Shown here: positions 53,201 through 62,200 of the stretch, one piece after another
Layout of the letters: the number at the start of each line of letters is the position of its first letter
Numbering within the stretch: position 1 is the stretch's first letter
Origin: Lingula anatina
Taxonomy: Eukaryota; Brachiopoda; Lingulata; Lingulida; Lingulidae
Assembly: GCF_001039355.2 (NCBI RefSeq)
Contig: NW_019775415.1
Location: 186,001 to 250,000 of the forward strand
Direction: 5' to 3'
Length of the DNA stretch: 64,000 nt
The notes under the pieces: generated by a model
The model's database searches: none
What the model saw: the letters and a program-made list of their open reading frames with translations, nothing else
Told to the model about the DNA's origin: nothing
Translations under genes and position numbers: made by a program

Positions 53201-56200
53201 GGTAGGGACCTTTTCCAATTTAATCATTCAACAAAGTTTCGACTTTGAACAACTAATGTTGCCATGCCACGTCTGAGTATAACTGTTCACTTTCTGTGAA
53301 AAAAAAAATGTTTTCCAAATGTTTTTTTTTATGCTTTTTGTGCTAGCCAGATGTGCTCAAAGCCATTGAAATAAGAAATGTATGCTGTAAAATTGTCACA
53401 TAATCACAAGTATGACGTAAAGGATGGGAATATTCAAAGCTAACAACAACCAATATTCAACTGGATGAGAGTGGAACTTGAAGTGTGTGAACAAGCCACA
53501 GGTGTCATCTTATTATCAGGGTTGATATTACCTATAACACATTCCCCTCTCCATACACCTTATTTTTGATTACAGATTGCTTGATCCCGCTTATATAACA
53601 AAAGCTGCAATTACACTAGCAAGTGCACTGCACTCCAATAAAATCGGACAGTATCCCCAGTAGAATAAACTTTCTGTTTTGTGTTAAAACTAGTTAGGGG
53701 AGCAAAAACAAAAAATTGGCCCTCATCAATCCAAGTTTTTGTTTAGGGTGTACAGATTGTTCTTATATGAACAAGGAAGGGCTGTTAATGAGGTGTTATG
53801 TGCCATGTTTGACACTTTGAATTGGATGCTTCAACTTCCGTCATAACACGGGCTTTTCTACAACAGACACTCTAGGGGAACTAAACATTAAAAAAAAAAC
53901 AAAAAAAAAAAAAACACGTATTTCTGTGCTTTTTACGTTTTTGTTGAGATCATGAAAGTGATGATTTCATTTACGGTGAGTCTATAAAAATACATCTCCA
54001 GTACATCTCGAAATATGACATTAATTGTCAGTATGTGTTAAAAAGGGACAGCATATCTATATATAGTTAATTTCCTGCCCGTATTTAATCTAACACGATA
54101 CTTAAAATAAAAAATGGAAATAAGACTTGACATCTACTTTGCGCACATGCATTCCACATGCATTGTTACATTTTGTTTTAACAGTGATAAAGAGCCGATT
54201 GCCTCAGAACTGGAGACCCACGCTGGGTTTAATTACGTAGACCACGGTCACGAGTTGTTACAGCATTCACGTAAGTAGAATAATTAACAAGGATGGATAA
54301 CCATGGTTAAGCGTTAACCACAGTCGAAATTGCTAGTTAAAATTGGATTTTTGTTTTAGCAAAAGCCCTGGATGTGTTTCATGGGAAATGTGAAAATGGT
54401 ATCAAGTGATTAAGTACCATTAGGCTGGCAAAATGACACTTTGTGCAACAAAAGTGTATTATGAAAAAAAAACTCTTGTAAATGAATCAACTGAAATATA
54501 TCAATTGAAAGTTTTACATAAATGTGTGGATGAGTATTAATGAAAGTGTTAAAAGTAAAATAAATGTTTGTATTGAAATTTGGACATTGAGGCAAAAGAA
54601 GAAAGGAAATCTAAAAAAAAAAACTACTGCCAATATATTATCATCTTAAAAGAAAATCAATGTATTTGTCTTGAAATGAATTCATGTTTATGTAAAATGA
54701 TGCCCCTTGGCAGTATCTTAGTATAATCTCTTCCATGCAGGTATTTTGGATTTAAGGTGCAATAGATGTGCAGAAAGTTAACTGTATACTTTCAGAAATC
54801 AATGCTTATTATTAATAAATAATTTTAGGAAATATGCAGGCACAGCTCAAAGAAAAATGCATTCAAAAATTAACCTGTAGTAGCTCAGCCATAACTAATG
54901 GCAGGCATCATATTTTTCTCCATAAAGCAATGTAAAAATTGAAAATAATTACTTTCTGCATCATGGCCCATATTTGTAAAAAGTACAATCTGTTAAGTGT
55001 GAAATGGGTACTATTCAAATAAATCAACATATCAATTTTGTTTACAATTTCTATACTAAATGTTATCATAAAGCTTTTCAAGGTGTTGCTCATTTCCTAC
55101 AATTTATTAAACGTGTATGTGCACGTGCAGGTGTAAAATAATCAGCATTATTTAGTAACCTATATGAAATGACAGGCAGTCAGAAAAGGTTTTTATTATC
55201 CCAATATGGATTTTAATTCCAAGGAGCTGGTCATGCAACTTCTATTGTAATAGCATACTTACATTGTTCTTGTGAGTCTATACCTATACACTTGTATGAG
55301 TGGTCCTTTGATCAAAGAAATGTCTACAAATTCATGGCAATCTAGACTTTGAACAAGACAGACAAAAGTTGCAGATTAGACCATTCTTTCGTACTGACAA
55401 CTTAATATGGGAGTGTGAAAGGGATTCCAAGTGTAGATTTGTCATCTATGGCAATTTATCTCCTTTCTCCAGTTGTGCCACAGCAATTAGCAGATGGTGG
55501 AATATTAAAAGTAATCCTGAGAACATTCACAACTGTGTTGAAATAAATGCATCCCCGCCCCAATAAGTTCACGCTACCTCCTATCCTTAATGAAAACAAG
55601 CAGCACACTCGAGCAATCGAAGAAATGCTCTGTGGCAATACGGTTGCTAGCCATCTATTTGTTCAAAACCAACAGCAAATAATCAGAATCTTGTGATTTT
55701 ATCAGCTGGCTGTACTATTAGCAAATTGGTTAATCAAATGTTTGTTTCCTTAACTTAATTGATCTCATTGATTGCATCGCAATTTTTTAGGCTTTATCTG
55801 GCTCTTGGTATTTCTGCATCTTAGGGTATAAAGAGAAAAATGTGAAAAACAGCTACCTGAGTAACTTATCAGCTGCAGCTTTTCCAATTTTTTTTTCTAA
55901 AACTAAACTTATCAAAGGGGTTTACACAACAGGTATGGGATACCTTAATGATATATGGAAGCCTTGGATAATCTACATCAACATTTACTAAATTTTTTGT
56001 TCAAGAAATCAAATACCAAATATTATGCCACGGTTGTAACAATTTTAAAGAGTCTTCTGACTATGATCATGGGATTAGGTAAAATCTCAAATTATCTAAC
56101 TGCCAAATGTACAAGATCATTTCATCTAAAAATTCTGTAAGATGATCTTGAAATCTAAAATAACCTCCAAACTACCAGTAAGATGTATCTCCAATGTTTT

Positions 56201-59200
56201 CAATTGAAATAAAGGTGGCAGAAGAAGGTCCAGTTAGAATAATCATTGCCAGGCAATTAATGTCAATAAAACCCTGTTGCAATTCTCCAGTACTGACCAA
56301 AGGCAAATCCAAGTTTTAGTCTATAAGACACCAGGTTTAAGGATCAAGCTATGGGCGCGTTTTCCAGGGATCCAAGTTAATTAACTTCTAAAATCAAAAT
56401 CTTTTCCCAATGCGTGTCATATTGACTTATTACAAACTAAAGGGTTCTTCTCTACACTAAACCCCTATCCATGAGTGTCCTGAAAGGGGGTTGTTTTCCA
56501 CCCCCACCCGTAACCCTCAGTGTCATAGGGTGCTTTCCTTGAGATTTAGATCTATCTAAAGATTAAGATTTAGATCGACCTAACTCCCAGGGTGTTCACG
56601 CTAAATTGCAGTCAGCCGAGCGGGCACCATAGTTAATTACCCCCTTACAGCTTTTAGTAGGTGGGACAGACACTTAAGCCGGCCAAGCTGACAGTAATCT
56701 AGTGAGACTCCCCACAGGGATAGATCGATCTAAAAATCTATGGAAATGGGGTGACAGATGATACAGTATTTAAACCCAACTATTTACCCTGGGCCTCAGG
56801 CCTATGTCTTAATGAGCCTGAAAATAAGTAGCCACTTCACATTCAGAGGGCATTCTCAACAAGTTGATCCATGCATTAACAGATCCGTGGACTAAATATG
56901 GCCATCTCACTCAAAAGCAGTGCCGACTAGTCCCCTGACGGTCTCCCCGCCTACACACGTTCCATCGCTGCAGGGGCCTTGCAATTAAACCTCGGAGCCG
57001 AGATTTAATCCGTTTGATGGCGTGTGTGGAGGTGGGGAGACCATCAGGAGATTATGCTTTCATGTGGGGTCAACAGATCATCTGTTCTGAATGCGCACTC
57101 ACTTTAATTTGTAATAAAAATCTCTACCATGTTGTCTGTCTGGGTGCTTGAAAATAACTGACTAACTCTACGAACTTTGTAAGTCTTCTTAAAAATTCTT
57201 TTCTACCTACTACCCATATATCTATGTCAAGTAATTCTCTGTCTTCAGATCATTTAAAAATAAATACAAAAAATGAAAAAAGAAAAAAAAAAAAATATAT
57301 ATATATATATATATATCAAAGATCTACAATAAATACCACCAACATGATTCTCACTATATACCATCAATTCCCTGATCTGATGCATAATTTCTTTGAATTG
57401 CGCGAAAAGAGGACGAAAACACTGGCTAAAGGGAAATCAATTGGTTTATGTCTTCCTCTATCTTGTTAGCTTTTATCCCCACTTGACACAGGATGCAAAT
57501 CAAGTAACAAGGGAAAAATCAAGAAAGAAAGTAAAGAAGTATTAAAAAAATGTGGAATGTAGTTACATACTCGCATGTTTCATCCCACTTGCTGTCCAAA
57601 AAACCTTTCTAGGGTATCTCATTAAATGGGAGATGAGTATAAAAGATGAGAATGCAAGTCTCTGGCTTCCCTTGTTTCCACTCACATTATCAAACATGTT
57701 CAGCATGGGGTTAGTATAATGATATCATTCCACCTTACCATCCCAGTTCTGAATCTATCTTGACATGGTGAAAAAAATGCCTCTCTCCAGGAAACCACTG
57801 CTGTTTTGCCTGTTACCTACATGTACTTCCTTCCGAATCTCTTTCAAAAGAAATTACATGAACAAAACAGTAAAGATTTTTCCTTAGATGACTTCAGATG
57901 TGAGTTCAAATCAAGCTTGTTATATGAAAGTTAACAGTTTTTTCACTTTGTCAGGACAAACACTGGCCACTAGTTTAGATGATAATTCTGAATTACCCAC
58001 CTTCCGAAATGATTTTGCAAAAGAATCAAAAATTAATGACTGCCACTTTAATAATTGGCATGCTACATAATTATTTTCTACAAAGATAAATGACTTTACA
58101 GCTGTTTTTCTTGATCAGAAAATGACTGTCACTCTACAAAAGGTAAACAGCCTATCAACAATGCCAAATCAGTAAAATTTATAAAACTTTATTGAAACAC
58201 GTTTTTCTTCCTGATGATGATTTATATTACATCAAATCCCCCCCCCCTTAAGTTCTCAAATTATTACAATTATTCCAAGCTGTTACAACATTATCATACC
58301 ATAAAAAGATGAATACTGAATCACAACCTGGACACTTACATGCAGATGATATGAGCTCTGATGTTTTGTCTATATCCCAGACTACACAATGAAATGTATT
58401 CAATTCAATCTTCCTTCTTTTCTATTAAAACTACAATCAGTGTACAGTTTGATGTTATAATGCTATATCAAATACTTGTTCTTCTTATAAGCTATCAAAA
58501 CAGATCGACAACATCAGTAAGAGAAACAACAACTTATAGAAGAAAATGGTTTCTGAAGGTGTGGTTACAGATAGGTTAGGTTGAGCTTTCTTGGAGCTCC
58601 ATCTATCTGAAGCTTTTCTGTCCCCTGTGGACACAGAGGAGGGAGAAAGAACCTTGAATTTCCATTTGTCGTGAAATAAGATTAAAAACACCTCCACTGT
58701 TTGAACATTTGATTCCAAAGACAGCAAAGGTCATCAAAATGATGTCAAAGTGACGTCAATTTACTGTTATGTCCTTGCTGTGAACAGCAAGAATTTTTCC
58801 TTTCTAAATAATTCATTAATTGCCAATTGCAAACTAGTGACGCATTTTTTGCATCATGCTACAACTAGACCGAAGAATACTGTTCGCACGTGTCGTCAAC
58901 TTGGATTTAAGCTCATTTATTGCGTAACATCTGCGTGATGCCCCCACATGGAGAACAACATGTCCCCTAATCTCCCACCTACAAGTAGAAAGCTTATTAC
59001 TGCAGCCATTGGTCATAACTAATTCAAAAAGTCTTATAAAGCCCTATGACGATGCAATAACTAATTTGAAGTCTTATAAAGAGCATGATGATCTAATAAC
59101 TAATTCAAGAAGTCTTATAAAGACCTATGATGATCTAATAACTAATTCAAGAAGTCTTATGAAGACCTATGATGACCATTACACCACACTGATTAGCAAA

Positions 59201-62200
59201 GCTGTTATGGAATGAAATTTCACATTTAATTATTAGCATTTCATCAATTATTGGCTTAGCGTTACACCATGGGGAGTATGGTGCCATATGTAATTTCAGT
59301 TGATTAAAGGAAAGAAATATTAGATGTGATTTTTAATGAGCATATATGCAGACTAGTCCTTCACACACGCTGCCATTGATTATTGTACACTGTGGCATTC
59401 AAGAGAGTCCATTTAGCAAAGTGACATCTGCATTATTAATTTATTAATATTATTATTTTTGATAAGAGCCAAGGAAGGGAAATTTTTGTCTTCCTAAATC
59501 TTTCAATTTCAGTTTAACCTACTTAACAGTGAAAATGCAAAGAAAGGGTGTCACTTAGCTTTAAGTTGGTTTAAGAGCTTGTTTTAATATATCCCCTAGA
59601 TACTGAATTATCTAGTATCTGACATCTACAATAAAAAAGACAGTCATGATAAAAATTACAATTTTTATAATCAAATTTCATAGCTCCCTTAATGATTCAT
59701 GGGCCATTGTAAAGCCTGTACCAAATGTATAATCTTATATAAAAATCATTAAGTATTTGACTATAGTTGTTAATGGCACCTTGTCTAGTATACCTGCAGA
59801 TTATTGGCTGAACCTTAAAAGTAATCACCATTAAGATGAGAGGTATGTGATCTACAGACTTTATTCACAGGCCCCAGTTCAAAAAAGCTAAAGTTAACTA
59901 AAATCCGCTATTTGACTTACCATAGCCTACNAAAAACCTTTCTAGGGTATCTCATTAAATGGGAGATGAGTATAAAAGATGAGAAGGCAAGTCTCTGGCT
60001 TCCCTTGTTTCCACTCACATTATCAAACATGTTCAGCATGGGGTTAGTATAATGATATCATTCCACCTTACCATCCCAGTTCTGAATCTATCTTGACATG
60101 GTGAAAAAAATGCCTCTCTCCAGGAAACCACTGCTGTTTTGCCTGTTACCTACATGTACTTCCTTCTGAATCTCTTTCAAAAGAAACTACATCAACAAAA
60201 CAGTAAAGATTTTTCCTTAGATGACTTCAGGTGTGAGTTCAAATCAAGCTTGTTATATGAAAGTTAACAGTTTTTTCACTTTGTTAGGACAAGCACTTGC
60301 CACTAGTTTAGATGATAATTCTGAATTATCCACCTTCCTAAATGATTTTGCAAAAGAATTAAAAATTAATGACTGCCACTTTAATAATTGGCATGTTACA
60401 TAATTATTTTCTATAAAGATAAATGACTTTACAGCCATTTTTGTTGATCAGAAAATGACTGTCACTCTACAAAAGCCTATCAACAATGTGGAATCAGTAA
60501 AATTTATAAAACTTTATTGAAACACATTTTTCTTCCTGATGATGATTTACATCAACTATCAAAACAGAACAACAACATCAATAAGAGAAACAACAACTTA
60601 AAGAAAATGGTTTCTGAAGGTGTGGTTACAGCCAGGTTAGGTTGACCTTTCTTGGAGCTCCATCTATCTGAAACATTTCTGTCCCCCAATGTTACGTAGT
60701 AACAGTGGAAACAAGAGAGGGAGAAAGAACCATGAATTTCCATCTGTTGTGAAATAGGATAAATACACCTCCACTATTAGTATATTTGATTCAAAATGAT
60801 GTCAAAATGATGCCAAAGTGACGGCAATTTACTGTTGTGTCCTTGCTGTGAGCAGAGGAAATAAGTCTTTCTAAATAATTCATTAAATGCCAATTGTGAA
60901 CAAGTGATGTATTTTTTTGCATCCTTCTACAACTAGACAGAAGACTGCTGTTCACACGTGACACCAACTTCGAATGAAGCTCATTAATTGCGTAACATCT
61001 GCGTGATGCCCCCGCGTGGAGAACAACATGTCCCCTAATCTCCCACCTACAAGTAGAAAGCTTATTACTGTAGCCATTGGTCATAACTAATTCAAAAAGT
61101 CTTATAAAGCCCTATGACGATGCAATAACTAATTCGAAAAGTCTTATAAAGAGCAAGATGATCTAATAACTAATTCAAGAAGTCTTATAAAGACCTATGA
61201 TGATCTAATAACTAATTCAAGAAGTCTTATGAAGACCTATGATGACCATTACACCACACTGATTAGCAAAGCTAATAACGGAATGAAATTTCACATTTAA
61301 TTATTAGGATTTCATTAATTATTGGCTTAGCGTTACACCATGGGGAGTATGGTGCCATATGTAATTTCAGTTGATTAAAGGAAAGAAAAATTAGATGTGA
61401 TTTTTAACGCCCATGTATGCAGACTAGTCCTTCACACACGCTGCCATTGATTATTGTACACTGTGGCATTCAAGAGTCCATTTAGCAAAGTGACATCTGC
61501 ATCATTAATTTATTAATATTATTAATTTTGATAAGAGCCAAGGAAGGGAATTTTTGTCTTCCTAAATCTTTCAATTTCAGTTTAACCTACTTAACAGTGA
61601 AAATGCAAAGAATGGGTGTCACTTAGCTTTAAGTTAGTCTAAGAGCTTGTTTTAATATATTCCCTAGATACTGAATTATCTAGTATCTAATATCTACAAT
61701 AAAAAAGACAGTCATGATAAAAATTACAATTTTTATAATCAAATTTCATAACTCCCTTAATGATTCACGGGCCAATGTAAAGCCTGTACCAAATATATAA
61801 TCTTATATAAAAATCATAAAGTATTGGACTATAGTTGTTAATGGCACCTTGTCTAGTATACCTGCAGATCATTAGCTGAGCCTCCTAAGTAATCACCATT
61901 CAGATGAGAGGTATGTGATCTACAGGCTTTATTCACAGGCCCCAGTTCAAAAAAGCTAAAGTTAACTAAAATCCGCTATTTGACTTACCATAACCTACTA
62001 TAACATAACCAACTAAGTATGTTTCACAAAGAATCTATAAGTCTATTTTGCCAACTAGCAATAGGTGTCTGTAAGCACATGCATTTAAAGAACTCTTTAA
62101 AAAATGAGGCCTGACCTGCCTGAAGTCAGACCAATTAATATGTTAGTACTTTTCAAGACTTCATTTAATGGGAAGGAGATCATAACCACAAACACACCAA

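Noticed and set aside
57888-60403. A 60-codon frame kept in both copies of the duplicated block
   Set aside because: About seven of 60 residues differ between the copies, no better preserved than the surrounding DNA, so there is no sign of selection on protein.
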